64,000 nucleotides of DNA from Polaribacter huanghezhanensis (GTDB lineage: Bacteria > Bacteroidota > Bacteroidia > Flavobacteriales > Flavobacteriaceae), in the NCBI RefSeq assembly GCF_030444335.1, contig NZ_CP128595.1:744001-808000 (forward strand). Reading direction: 5' to 3'. Made by a program: the position numbers and the translations under genes. The notes under the pieces were generated by a model that was not told the origin of the DNA, searched no databases, and saw only the letters and a program-made list of their open reading frames with translations. Shown in pieces: positions 1 to 8,733 of the stretch. Numbering within the stretch: the first letter of the stretch is position 1; the number at the start of each line of letters is the position of its first letter.

Positions 1-2
1 CC

Positions 3-1727
3 ATAGAATTAGGAGGTAAAGCAAAATTCTTTTCTGGTGATTTTGAAAAATATAGTTGGGACAACCTTTTTGACCCGAAAGTGAGTGCAATGGAAATGCT
101 TCAACTATACTCAGAGTCAATTGAGAGTATGGAAAAGAATCCAAATATTCCACAGCTTTTTCGGGATATTTTTAAAAATGCTTATTTACCTTATCGTGAC
201 CCTGAAACTCTAAAATTATTTTTAAAAACAATTGGAGAATTTGAATACACTCATAGTGAAAAATTAGGTGATGCATTCGAATATTTGCTTTCAGTAATGG
301 GTTCACAAGGTGATGCTGGTCAATTTAGAACGCCTAGACACATAATTGATTTTCTTGTAGAAACTGTTAATCCAGGATTAAATGATACAATTCTTGACCC
401 AGCTTGTGGTACAGCAGGATTTTTAATTTCTGCTTTTAAGCACATAAAAGAAAAAAACAATAATCAACTAACACCTGACCAAAGAAAAAAGTTGATAAAC
501 AACTTTACAGGATATGATATTTCACCAGATATGGTGCGTTTAAGTTTAGTGAATTTATACTTACACGGTTTCTCTGACCCTCATATTTATGAATATGACA
601 CTCTCACAAGTGAAGAACGTTGGAATGATAATTTTGATGTAATTCTTGCAAATCCGCCTTTTATGTCACCAAAAGGAGGAATTAGACCTCATAAAAAGTT
701 TACAGTTCAAGTAAATAAAGCAGAAGTATTATTTACAGATTATATTTCGGAACATTTAAATCCAAAAGGTAAAGCTGCAATAATTATTCCTAATGCTGTA
801 GTTGCAAATGCTCAGAGTTCTTTTAAGAAGCTTAGAAAATCATTAACTGAAAATAATTTATTAGCAGTAATAAGTCTACCTTCTGGTGTTTTCAATCCAT
901 ATTCACCAATTAAAACTAGTGTTCTGTTATTAGATAAAGAACTTTCGAAAAAATCTAATGAAGTCCTATTTATTACTATCGAAAATGATGGGTTTGATTT
1001 GGGTGCTCAAAGAAGAACTATTGAAAAAAATGACTTACCTAATGCAATTTCATTGTTAAATGATTTTAAAGACAGTTTAAGAAATCAGAATAAATTCGAA
1101 CTCGAAAAGCATAAGGTTTCTTCTTTACTTGTTTCTAAAACCACCATTCTAAAAGAAAAAAACATATCATTAATCGCTAATAGATACGTAACTAGAAAAG
1201 CAATCAATTCACAATATGAAACTGTAAAACTAGGTGATGTTTTAGACTATGAACAACCAACGAAATATATTGTCAAATCTGTAAATTATGATGACTCTTA
1301 TACTACACCAGTTTTAACAGCAGGTAAAACATTTATTCTTGGCTATACAAATGAAAAAGATGGTATTTTCAAAAATGGTTTACCAGTAATCATTTTTGAT
1401 GATTTTACAACTGCAACAAAACTTGTTGATTTTCCTTTTAAAGTAAAATCATCTGCAATGAAAATTTTAAGAGTTAAAAAGGATAAAGCAGATATTGAAT
1501 ATTTATATCACGTAATGCAGAATATTGATTTTGATAGTTCAGAACATAAACGTTACTGGATTTCCCAATTTTCACAACTTCTTATTCCTTTACCTTCTTT
1601 ACCTAAGCAGAAAGAAATTGTATTAGAAATACGTAAAATGAAGGATGAAATTAGTGGTTTTGAAAAAAATATTATCGCTACAAAAAATAAAATAAAAGAT
1701 AGAGTCTCAAAAATTTGGGGTGAATAG
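3..1727 (+). CDS. Type I-like N6-adenine DNA methylase fused to one specificity (TRD) domain, 5' end missing
   Basis: The protein methylates adenine within a recognition site chosen by its own C-terminal domain. The methylase half shows the SAM-binding motif DPACGTAGF (nt about 395-423) and the catalytic NPPF motif (nt about 650-661). From about nt 1200 the protein looks like a single HsdS target-recognition half (VKLGDVLDY near its start, QKEIVLEIRKM and a charged helix at its end), so modification and specificity are fused, as in type IIG or BcgI-like designs rather than a separate hsdM/hsdS pair. A GTG occurs at 81, but the frame is open to the window edge and the upstream residues (including KYSWDNLFDP) read like HsdM, so the true start lies outside the window. 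The next gene begins 3 nt after the stop. Family assignment is strong; the exact restriction type is inferred. Confidence 0.85.
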   Translation: MELGGKAKFFSGDFEKYSWDNLFDPKVSAMEMLQLYSESIESMEKNPNIPQLFRDIFKNAYLPYRDPETLKLFLKTIGEFEYTHSEKLGDAFEYLLSVMGSQGDAGQFRTPRHIIDFLVETVNPGLNDTILDPACGTAGFLISAFKHIKEKNNNQLTPDQRKKLINNFTGYDISPDMVRLSLVNLYLHGFSDPHIYEYDTLTSEERWNDNFDVILANPPFMSPKGGIRPHKKFTVQVNKAEVLFTDYISEHLNPKGKAAIIIPNAVVANAQSSFKKLRKSLTENNLLAVISLPSGVFNPYSPIKTSVLLLDKELSKKSNEVLFITIENDGFDLGAQRRTIEKNDLPNAISLLNDFKDSLRNQNKFELEKHKVSSLLVSKTTILKEKNISLIANRYVTRKAINSQYETVKLGDVLDYEQPTKYIVKSVNYDDSYTTPVLTAGKTFILGYTNEKDGIFKNGLPVIIFDDFTTATKLVDFPFKVKSSAMKILRVKKDKADIEYLYHVMQNIDFDSSEHKRYWISQFSQLLIPLPSLPKQKEIVLEIRKMKDEISGFEKNIIATKNKIKDRVSKIWGE

Positions 1728-1730
1728 CAT

Positions 1731-2420
1731 ATGGTATTTGACGAATTTCATAAATATACAGAGAACTTAATACAAGCTCAATATAGTGTTTCAGAAATAA
1801 TACAACACGAACTAACAAAAGGAGAAGTGCGTGAAGAATTTGTTATGGACACAATTCAAAGAGGATTTGGAAACGAAATCAACTTAAAAAGAGGATTTTT
1901 ACAAGTTGGTGAAGTACAAAGTAATCAAATGGATATTTTACTCTTGAAACACAATGCACCTGTTGCAAATATTGGAAATCAAACTATTGTTCAACCTGAA
2001 AACTGCTTATTAGTTTTAGAAGTAAAAGGAAATGCTACAGGAAATGATTTAAAGGAATACAACGACAAAATTGGAATTATGAAAGCAATGCAAGCTGTTT
2101 CTCATCCAATGTTTGGAATTTTTTGCTATAAAATTAAGCTAGTAGAAAAAACTATACTAAATCGTTTCGGCTTTACTTATGACAATTTTTCGGGTTCTTT
2201 CTATGATGAATATAATGAACAAAGAGGTACTGAAGGTATTCCTGTTATATATCCAAATATTGATTTTCTAATTTCAATCGAAATTGATGTAGAAGGTAAT
2301 GCTAAACAATACTATTTAAGAAAAAATGCGTTAACAGGTAGGTATATTAAATCAGTTGAGTATCCTGTACTTAAGAATTTATTTAGCTTAACACATAGTT
2401 TATTAATTGCAGGGAATTGA
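1731..2420 (+). CDS. Probable PD-(D/E)XK-type restriction endonuclease partner (DUF6602-like)
   Basis: This 229-residue protein starts 3 nt after the methylase/specificity fusion and is surely co-transcribed with it. It has the layout of a PD-(D/E)XK nuclease core: an acidic helix near residues 32-36, Asp68 in the strand QMDILLL, and Glu97-Val-Lys99 in LVLEVKG, a typical D...ExK arrangement. The overall pattern resembles the DUF6602 family, often found beside DNA methylases. I infer that it is the cutting subunit of a compact restriction-modification system that needs no HsdR motor, since it has no helicase or Walker motif. A non-catalytic accessory role is possible. The active-site reading is by eye. 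Confidence 0.6.
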   Translation: MVFDEFHKYTENLIQAQYSVSEIIQHELTKGEVREEFVMDTIQRGFGNEINLKRGFLQVGEVQSNQMDILLLKHNAPVANIGNQTIVQPENCLLVLEVKGNATGNDLKEYNDKIGIMKAMQAVSHPMFGIFCYKIKLVEKTILNRFGFTYDNFSGSFYDEYNEQRGTEGIPVIYPNIDFLISIEIDVEGNAKQYYLRKNALTGRYIKSVEYPVLKNLFSLTHSLLIAGN

Positions 2421-2430
2421 ATATATTAAA

Positions 2431-2519
2431 AGCCAACGCTTAAAGCCATACACATTTGCAATTCGCACCAGCCAACACACCAGCCAAAAATTGCAAAAGA
2501 GTATGTCTTTGCCAACGCT
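2431..2519. repeat. Structured intergenic repeat: 18-nt imperfect hairpin with nested direct repeats
   Basis: Two arms, 2446-2463 and 2489-2506, pair at 15 of 18 positions around a 25-nt loop. Inside the loop CACCAGCCAA occurs twice (2466-2475 and 2478-2487). Outside the arms GCCAACGCT occurs twice as a direct repeat (2432-2440 and 2511-2519). It lies just after the restriction genes and is far richer in C than its surroundings. It encodes nothing obvious. I recall similar blocks between accessory genes in other Bacteroidota, but its function is unknown. Confidence 0.65.
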
Positions 2520-2548
2520 AGCAAGTTTGCGGAAAGAAAAGCCAGTGT

Positions 2549-2578
2549 ACAACACCGCATATAGCAAATTGCTTAATT
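2549..2578 (+). repeat. Cassette-end-like element, copy 1
   Basis: The pattern ACAACA, 11 nt, AAATTGCTTAATT occurs here and again with identical spacing at 47007-47036. Both copies sit downstream of accessory genes. The shared 13-mer and equal spacer argue for a common element rather than chance, although AT-richness weakens this. The rest of this gap (2579-2744) is AT-rich with no gene that I can support. Confidence 0.5.
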
Positions 2579-2744
2579 GTAAATAATTAGGTAAATTTTA
2601 TTACATTTAAACTAATTAACAAACAGTGGAAAATTACGGTTTCAAACCCGCAACTTGCCATATTCAAACTCGTTGTAGCTAATTATAGAAACGAAACTAA
2701 AACGTATCAATCCCGAATAAACATTGTTTCAAATTGAAAAATAA

Positions 2745-3101
2745 AAAAAACTTATACCAGTAGTAATTCTTTTATTTATAATTTCATTATTCATAGATTA
2801 TCCTGTCTTTGAATCAAATGTAATTGGTGTTTACGTTGAAAAGTATCCTAGCAATGATCATTACATGAAGTTTCGAAAAAGAGAAAGAGATACTCTCTAT
2901 TTAAAGAAGGATGGATTATTATTTAGTAAGTTTTGGGGAAATGGAACTTACAAACTAAAGAATTATAATGAAATAATATTAACTCCGGAGAAAGGTAAAT
3001 CAATAACTACGCTTACAACAGTTACTAATGAATTATTTAGTAAGTTTAAAATAATAATTAATCATGGAGTAGATTGGGAGTATTATGAAAAAATTAAATA
3101 A
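2745..3101 (+). pseudogene. Small membrane-anchored protein of unknown family, N-terminus broken at an A8 tract
   Basis: The first ATG (2865) gives 78 residues, but the same frame is open back to a stop at 2742-2744 and encodes a hydrophobic stretch (LIPVVILLFIISLFIDYPVF) with no usable start codon. Just upstream, TTG AAA AAT AAA at 2734 lies one base out of phase; one extra A in the 2743-2750 run would join it to the hydrophobic segment, giving a normal lysine-rich N-terminus plus transmembrane anchor. So the gene is either frameshifted, phase-variable or carries a sequencing error. The soluble part contains a GTYKLKNY segment; I do not recognise the family. A cassette-end-like motif lies 2 nt after the stop. 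Confidence 0.5.
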
Positions 3102-3102
3102 A

Positions 3103-3113
3103 CTACGCACAAC
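3103..3113 (+). repeat. Short cassette-end-like motif abutting the stop codon
   Basis: CTACGCACAAC differs by one base from CTAGGCACAAC at 47001-47011. Each follows or overlaps the stop codon of an accessory gene. The remaining 160 nt up to the next gene holds nothing recognisable. Confidence 0.4.
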
Positions 3114-3274
3114 AAAGAACTGAGCTAAAAAACAACTCTTTTATTCTTTCTTATTATGTATCAAATGTAATAAAAGGCAAACTTAAGACGTGTATAATTA
3201 ATTAGTCCAATAAGAAAAAAGTCATTTAAGAAGTATTCTTCTATCAAGTTTACAAGCAAAAATAAATTTTTAGC

Positions 3275-4327
3275 TTAATTTTTCTTTTTAATCAAGTACA
3301 AATACACCGGGTAATGATCACTATATCCACCTGTATATCCGCCGTCAGAAAAACTTCTAAACGGATATCCTTTGTAGCGTCCATTTTTAGTCATTAAAAA
3401 CCGTTTGTTAAAAATCATGGCTTTATACATTTTATAAGAAGAAAAGTCTTTTTCTCCTTTGTTTAAAGCGGGTGATGTAAAAAATATTTGATCAAATAAG
3501 CTGATATTGTCTCTATAACCAACCGTATTAAAACCGTGTTTGTGCATTTCTTCAAACGGATTGTACAAATCGCCTTCTTTTACATCCTTTTTTTTGCCTT
3601 TTGTTTTTAACACCTTTTTTAAACTCGAGTTTGTTGGGTTATCATTAAAATCTCCCATGCTAAAAATTTTAGCTTTCGGGTCAGTTTCTCTAATTTTTTC
3701 TATGATTTTTAAATTCTGATACGCAGCTTTTTCACGTAAAGATCTGCTTGCTGCTTCGCCACCACTTCTAGATGGCCAGTGATTTACAAGTATATGAATC
3801 AACTCATCATCTAAATATCCAGAAACCAATAATTGATCTCTTGTATAAACCCTAAAATTGTTTCTAAAAATAGTTGGAGTGAACGTTTCGTGATGTATCG
3901 GTTTAAAATATTTTTTTTGATATAACAACGCAACATCAATTCCTCTTTTGTCTGGCGATTCGTAATGAATAATCTCGTAATTCATTTTTTTTAGAGGCTT
4001 CGATGTTACCAAATCTTCTAAAACCGCTCTATTTTCAACTTCTGAAAGGCCAATTAATGCTGGACCTATTTTTGATTTCTCAAATCCAATCTGAGAAATG
4101 ACACTTCCTAATTTTTCTATTTTATCCCAATACACTTTTGATTTATTGCCTTTTAATTGCATCATCGGACTAGCTTCATCGTTTTTTGTTGGGTCGTTAA
4201 TTGTATCAAATAAATTTTCAACATTATAAAAAGCAAGTGTTCTAATAGTATATTGATTCGTTTTTGATTGTGCTTTTATGAGTACAGAAAGACACATAAA
4301 GCCCACTAAGAGTAGTCTTTTTTTCAT
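3275..4327 (-). CDS. Secreted endonuclease/exonuclease/phosphatase family protein
   Basis: The 350-residue protein begins with a signal peptide (MKKRLLLVGFMCLSVLIKAQ), so it works outside the cytoplasm. Motifs of the DNase I-like metal-dependent phosphoesterase fold appear in order: FYNVENLFD (33-41), a metal-ligand Glu in GLSEVENR (about 96), GIDVALLYQ, LVNHWPSRSGG, MGDFNDNP and the terminal catalytic SDHYPVYL. It probably hydrolyses nucleic acids or other phosphodiesters. It diverges from a TonB receptor and DUF5689 lipoprotein, suggesting extracellular breakdown followed by uptake. Substrate is inferred, not seen. Confidence 0.85.
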   Translation of the reverse strand: MKKRLLLVGFMCLSVLIKAQSKTNQYTIRTLAFYNVENLFDTINDPTKNDEASPMMQLKGNKSKVYWDKIEKLGSVISQIGFEKSKIGPALIGLSEVENRAVLEDLVTSKPLKKMNYEIIHYESPDKRGIDVALLYQKKYFKPIHHETFTPTIFRNNFRVYTRDQLLVSGYLDDELIHILVNHWPSRSGGEAASRSLREKAAYQNLKIIEKIRETDPKAKIFSMGDFNDNPTNSSLKKVLKTKGKKKDVKEGDLYNPFEEMHKHGFNTVGYRDNISLFDQIFFTSPALNKGEKDFSSYKMYKAMIFNKRFLMTKNGRYKGYPFRSFSDGGYTGGYSDHYPVYLYLIKKKN

Positions 4328-4345
4328 TTTACAAGTTTTTTCTTA

Positions 4346-4353
4346 CAAATATA
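4346..4353 (-). promoter_or_regulatory. Bacteroidota -7 box for the endonuclease gene
   Basis: On the minus strand the site reads TATATTTG, a perfect TAnnTTTG. It predicts a start of transcription about 14 nt before the ATG. No clear -33 TTG is seen. Confidence 0.5.
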
Positions 4354-4433
4354 AACAATTTCAAAAGCTACATAAAAGTCTGATTTGACAGTTATTAAAT
4401 ATTTTTATATCTTTAAGTCAAAAATTGAAAGCT

Positions 4434-7214
4434 ATGAAAAAGATCATCTTAACGGTGTTCTTGACGGTTATTTTCTGCCCGAAAATTACTGCTCAGAACA
4501 TTGTAAAAGGAACTGTGGTTGATAGCAATTCTGAAAAACCCATTATGGGAGTTTCTATTACTCTGCAATCAATCACAGTCAAAACAAAAGCAAACGGAAC
4601 GTTTATTTTTGAAAACTTATCCGATGGAAAATTTATTGTAATCCTGAAATTTAAAGGCTATGAAACGCAAAATTTCCCGATTCACCTTGAAGAAAAAACA
4701 ATTGATTTAGGTACTATTTTATTGTACGAAGATCTTTCTGTAGAGCAAGATTTAAGTACCATTACACTTACAGATGACGAGTTAAATGAAGACGGTAATA
4801 CTGCAGATAATATTTCCGGACTACTACAATCTTCAAAAGATTTGTATCTACGAACTGCTGCTTTTGAATTTAGTTCCTCCTTTTTTAAAGTTAGGGGTTT
4901 AGATTCTGAAAATGCTTTATTGTTGATAAACGGAATTGAAATGAATAAAATTTATTCCGGAAGACCACAATGGAGTAATTGGGGCGGATTAAATGATGCA
5001 ACTCGGAATCAAGAATTTAGTGCTGGTTTAGCTCCGTCAAACTTCTCTTTTGGTGGCGTTTTGGGAGCTACAAACATCAATGTCAGAGCTTCTGAAGCAA
5101 GACCTGGAGGAAGAATTTCCTACGCCTCTTCTAACAGAAGTTACCAACACAGAATTATGGTAACCTATTCTTCTGGGATTATAAAAAATGGTTGGTCTTA
5201 TACCGTTTCTGCCAGTAGAAGAGCGGGAAACGAAGGTTTTAATGAGGGCACTTTTTATGACGCAAATTCATTTTTTATGTCTGTTGAGAAAAAAACAAAT
5301 GCTGCTCATAGCATCAATTTTACAGCGATTTACACACCAAATAAAAGAGGAAAATCGTCTGCAAATACACAAGAAGTGTATGACTTAAAAGGCATTCAAT
5401 ACAATTCGTATTGGGGAAATCAAAACGGACGAATGCGGAATTATCGTCAAAAAAGAATTGTAGAACCCATTGTGATGTTGAATCATTATTGGACAATGAA
5501 TAAATCCACAACGTTAAACACCAATGTTGCGTATCAATTTGGAGAAGTTGCAAATAGCAGAATAGATTATAACGGAAGTAAAATTGATGGTGCTATAAAT
5601 GGTGTTCCAACAATTGTGAGTTTGGGTGGCGCTAATCCAGACCCAACCTATTATCAAAAATTACCTAGTTATGGGTTAAAAAAAGGCTATCCCAATGTCT
5701 ACGGAATGGAAAAAACCTTCCTCAAAAATGGTCAGTTAGGTTGGAAAAACCTATATGAAGGGAACTCCAATCCGTTTAACCAAGGATTTTCTACTTACGT
5801 TTTATATGATGATAGAAATGATGACAAACAGCTTTCTGTAAATTCTATTTTTGAAACTGAAATAAATGAAAATAGCACGTTAAATGCTTCAATCCAATAC
5901 AGACGTTTTAGTTCACATAACTTTGCTAAAGTACTTGATTTATTAGGCGGAAACAACTATTTAGATATTGATAATTTTGCTGCTACAAATGATTTAAAAC
6001 AAAACGATGTACAACATCCGAATAGAGAAGTTACCGTTGGCGACACCTTTAAATACAACTATAATTTAACCTCCAATATTTTAAACGGATTTGTACAAAC
6101 ACAATTCAAATACAATAAAATAGATTTTTATGCTGCTGCAAGTATTTCTAAAACGACGCATCAAAGAGAAGGATATTATCAAAACGGAAAATTTGCCACA
6201 GCAAATGCTTCTTTAGGGAAATCTGAAAAACCTTCTTTTATAAATTACGGATTTAAAAGTGGCGCAACTTATAAAATAACAGGACGCCATTTAGTCGATA
6301 TTAATGCCGGTTATGTAACAAAAGCACCAACATTAAGAAACACCTTTTCTAACTCAAGAGTTAACAACAATATTGTTACAAACTTAACAAGCGAACAAAT
6401 CTTTTCTGCGGATGCAAGTTATATTTTAAGAAGTCCAATTGTACAAGCAAAAGCAACTGCTTATTATGCAAAAATAAAAGACGCAACAGAAGTTTCCTTT
6501 TATTATGCAGACGGAGTTGGAGGAAGCGGTTCTGAATACACTGCTTTTGTACAAGAAATTTTAACCGGAATTGATAAAAAATATGTTGGTACAGAATTAG
6601 GAATTGAAGCGCAAGTTACCGCAACATTCAAGTTAAAAGGAGCTGCAAATATTGGTCAATATACGTATGATAACAATCCAACATTAACGTTAAAATCTGA
6701 AATTGATGGATTTCAATTTGCACCAAGAGCGTCCAACTTAAAAAATTACAAATTAGCCGCTGGACCACAACAAGCATATTCGGTTGGATTTGAATATAGA
6801 GATCCAGATTATTGGTGGATTGGAGCAACGATGAATTTTTTTGCGAATGCTTGTGTAGATGTTGCACCATTAACAAGAACAAGCAATTTTAATGATAATG
6901 GCGGAATTCCGTTTAACGATTACAATCCTGAATTAGCAAAACAATTACTACAACAAGAAAAATTTGACAGCTATAATGTTGTCAATCTTGTTGGTGGAAA
7001 ATCTTGGAAAATTAACAATTATTATGTGAGTCTTTTTGCAAGTATTAGCAATCTACAAAACACCAAATATAAAACGGGCGGATTTGAACAAGGCAGAAAT
7101 GCAAACTACAGAGAATTAAGAGATGATAAAGCACTTTCCTCTCCAATTTTTGGAGCAAAATATTGGTACGGAAGAGGTGCGACTTACTTTTTAAACGTCA
7201 ACTTTAGATTTTAA
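4434..7214 (+). CDS. TonB-dependent outer-membrane receptor with carboxypeptidase-like N-terminal domain
   Basis: This outer-membrane transporter (926 residues) imports a large substrate using TonB energy. A signal peptide ending in AQN is followed by a CarboxypepD_reg-like beta-sandwich (about 25-100, GTVVDSNSEKPIMGVSITL), a plug domain (about 120-230, VRGLDSENALLLINGIEMN) and a long beta-barrel ending in the terminal aromatic NVNFRF. A TTG at 4425 would add three residues, but the ATG at 4434 starts a canonical signal peptide. It lacks a SusD partner, so it is not a typical polysaccharide locus. The DUF5689 lipoprotein follows after 20 nt, and the secreted phosphoesterase is divergent. The substrate is unknown; nucleic-acid or phosphate compounds are my inference from context. 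Confidence 0.9.
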   Translation: MKKIILTVFLTVIFCPKITAQNIVKGTVVDSNSEKPIMGVSITLQSITVKTKANGTFIFENLSDGKFIVILKFKGYETQNFPIHLEEKTIDLGTILLYEDLSVEQDLSTITLTDDELNEDGNTADNISGLLQSSKDLYLRTAAFEFSSSFFKVRGLDSENALLLINGIEMNKIYSGRPQWSNWGGLNDATRNQEFSAGLAPSNFSFGGVLGATNINVRASEARPGGRISYASSNRSYQHRIMVTYSSGIIKNGWSYTVSASRRAGNEGFNEGTFYDANSFFMSVEKKTNAAHSINFTAIYTPNKRGKSSANTQEVYDLKGIQYNSYWGNQNGRMRNYRQKRIVEPIVMLNHYWTMNKSTTLNTNVAYQFGEVANSRIDYNGSKIDGAINGVPTIVSLGGANPDPTYYQKLPSYGLKKGYPNVYGMEKTFLKNGQLGWKNLYEGNSNPFNQGFSTYVLYDDRNDDKQLSVNSIFETEINENSTLNASIQYRRFSSHNFAKVLDLLGGNNYLDIDNFAATNDLKQNDVQHPNREVTVGDTFKYNYNLTSNILNGFVQTQFKYNKIDFYAAASISKTTHQREGYYQNGKFATANASLGKSEKPSFINYGFKSGATYKITGRHLVDINAGYVTKAPTLRNTFSNSRVNNNIVTNLTSEQIFSADASYILRSPIVQAKATAYYAKIKDATEVSFYYADGVGGSGSEYTAFVQEILTGIDKKYVGTELGIEAQVTATFKLKGAANIGQYTYDNNPTLTLKSEIDGFQFAPRASNLKNYKLAAGPQQAYSVGFEYRDPDYWWIGATMNFFANACVDVAPLTRTSNFNDNGGIPFNDYNPELAKQLLQQEKFDSYNVVNLVGGKSWKINNYYVSLFASISNLQNTKYKTGGFEQGRNANYRELRDDKALSSPIFGAKYWYGRGATYFLNVNFRF

Positions 7215-7234
7215 AAAAATTAAAAAAAAGAATT

Positions 7235-8671
7235 ATGAAAACATTAAAACAATACAAAACAGCTATTCTATTTTCACTTTTTATTGTTATTTCTTGCGTG
7301 CAAGACAACGCGTTTGAAGTGCCAGATATTACGATTACAGATCCAACTATTACAGCAAATTCAGATTTAGGGAAAGTAAAAACGGCTTTACAACAAGCGT
7401 TTTTTTCTAACCAAAAGTTGGTGTTTACTTTTCCTGTAAACGAAAATAATCCAACATATATTGAAGCCTACGTAATTTCAACAGATGCTACTGGAAATTT
7501 TTATAACAAACTCATTGTGCAAGACAAAGCAGAAAATCCGACAGCAGGAATTGAAATTTTAATCAACAAATCTGCCCTAAGTGATTTGTTTTCTGTCGGA
7601 CAAAAAATATTTATCAAATTAGATGGTTTGTCGGTTTCCTATGATGACGGACAAAGTACAGTGAACCCTATAAATTTAGCACCAGGAAAATATTCGTTAG
7701 GTTTTTTAGAGGGTGATAGAGCGGGTAAAATTCCTTCAACCGCAATAAAGAATCATCTTTTTAGAACGTCAACAATTGTTCCAATCATTCCTCAAAAAAT
7801 TACGATAGAAAACATCACAGGTGCAACCATAAATACGTTTGTTCAGTTAGAAAAGGCTCAATTTGACATTTCAGAAAAAGGAAGAACTTTTGCAGGAGAA
7901 AGATATGATGAATACGACGGATTTCGATATGTATTTGAATGCGGATCAGAACACGAATTAAGATTACAAACCAGTACTTTTTCTAGTTTTAAATCGACCT
8001 TGATTCCTAATGGACAAGGAAAAATTGACTTTATTTTAAGCAAAGATTTCAAATCAGAATTTTTAGTTGCCATTGTAAATTCTCCTTCAACAATTGATTT
8101 TACAAACACTACAAGATGCGATCCTGTCTTTTTAAATTGCCCTGAAAACACAAGTGTTGGAAACGTTATTTTAATCGATGAAAATTTTGAAAACCTTAAA
8201 ACAAATTCGCAATTACTCAACGCAGGTTGGTCGAATATCAATGCAAATGGTGGTAAAAATGTCTTTAAATCAAAAACAAAAAACGGAAATAGAGTGATAG
8301 AAATGTCTGCATATAACACCTCAGAAAATCCATTAGAAACCTGGCTAATTTCTCCAGCAATTAATTTAGACACTACCACAAATGAAACCTTAACTTTTGA
8401 AACCAATAACGGATATGACAATGGAAAAGCTTTAAAAGTTTTTATTTCCTCTGATTTTTCTGTAGATGTAAAAGCAGCAACTTGGACTCTAATTAATGCC
8501 ACCGTATCTGTAGGTCCAAGTAGTGATTATTCAAACTTTTTTACCAAATCTGGCAACATCAGTTTGTCTTGTTTATCAGGAAACGTACACATTGCTTTTC
8601 AATATTTTGGTGGCGATGGAGGCGTTTCTACAACGGTACAAATAGACAATGTAAAAATTACTGGAAACTAA
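7235..8671 (+). CDS. DUF5689 surface lipoprotein with C-terminal jelly-roll (choice-of-anchor-J-like) domain
   Basis: The 478-residue protein has a lipoprotein signal with lipobox SLFIVISC (Cys about 21). Residues about 40-270 match the DUF5689 pattern (YIEAYVISTDATGNFYNKLIVQD, FIKLDGLSVSYDDG), an OB-like domain. The C-terminal ~170 residues resemble a choice-of-anchor J or galactose-binding-like beta-sandwich (ENFENLKTNSQLLNAGWSN, ETWLISPAINLD, HIAFQYFGGDGG). It lies 20 nt after the TonB receptor, so it is likely its surface-exposed partner, in the position a SusD-like protein takes in other loci. Ligand unknown. Confidence 0.8.
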   Translation: MKTLKQYKTAILFSLFIVISCVQDNAFEVPDITITDPTITANSDLGKVKTALQQAFFSNQKLVFTFPVNENNPTYIEAYVISTDATGNFYNKLIVQDKAENPTAGIEILINKSALSDLFSVGQKIFIKLDGLSVSYDDGQSTVNPINLAPGKYSLGFLEGDRAGKIPSTAIKNHLFRTSTIVPIIPQKITIENITGATINTFVQLEKAQFDISEKGRTFAGERYDEYDGFRYVFECGSEHELRLQTSTFSSFKSTLIPNGQGKIDFILSKDFKSEFLVAIVNSPSTIDFTNTTRCDPVFLNCPENTSVGNVILIDENFENLKTNSQLLNAGWSNINANGGKNVFKSKTKNGNRVIEMSAYNTSENPLETWLISPAINLDTTTNETLTFETNNGYDNGKALKVFISSDFSVDVKAATWTLINATVSVGPSSDYSNFFTKSGNISLSCLSGNVHIAFQYFGGDGGVSTTVQIDNVKITGN

Positions 8672-8692
8672 TTTAGATTACAGGTCTTATAG

Positions 8693-8732
8693 AAAAACCT
8701 CTTCATTTATTTTACAAAATGATGAGGTTTTT
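8693..8732. terminator. Bidirectional terminator between convergent genes
   Basis: AAAAACCTC (8693-8701) pairs with GAGGTTTTT (8724-8732), with an inner CAT/ATG pairing. Both strands end in a T-run, so it can serve the DUF5689 gene and the tadA-like gene. Confidence 0.8.
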
Positions 8733-8733
8733 A

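Noticed and set aside
81..83. GTG as start of the methylase gene
   Set aside because: The frame is open to the window edge and the upstream residues fit an HsdM N-terminal region, so the gene is truncated by the window.
2431..2519. CRISPR array
   Set aside because: Repeats are short, only two copies each and nested inside a hairpin; no spacer regularity and no cas genes.
7858..8502. 214-residue open frame on the minus strand
   Set aside because: It lies wholly inside the DUF5689 gene on the other strand and has no motif or promoter; a shadow of a real gene.
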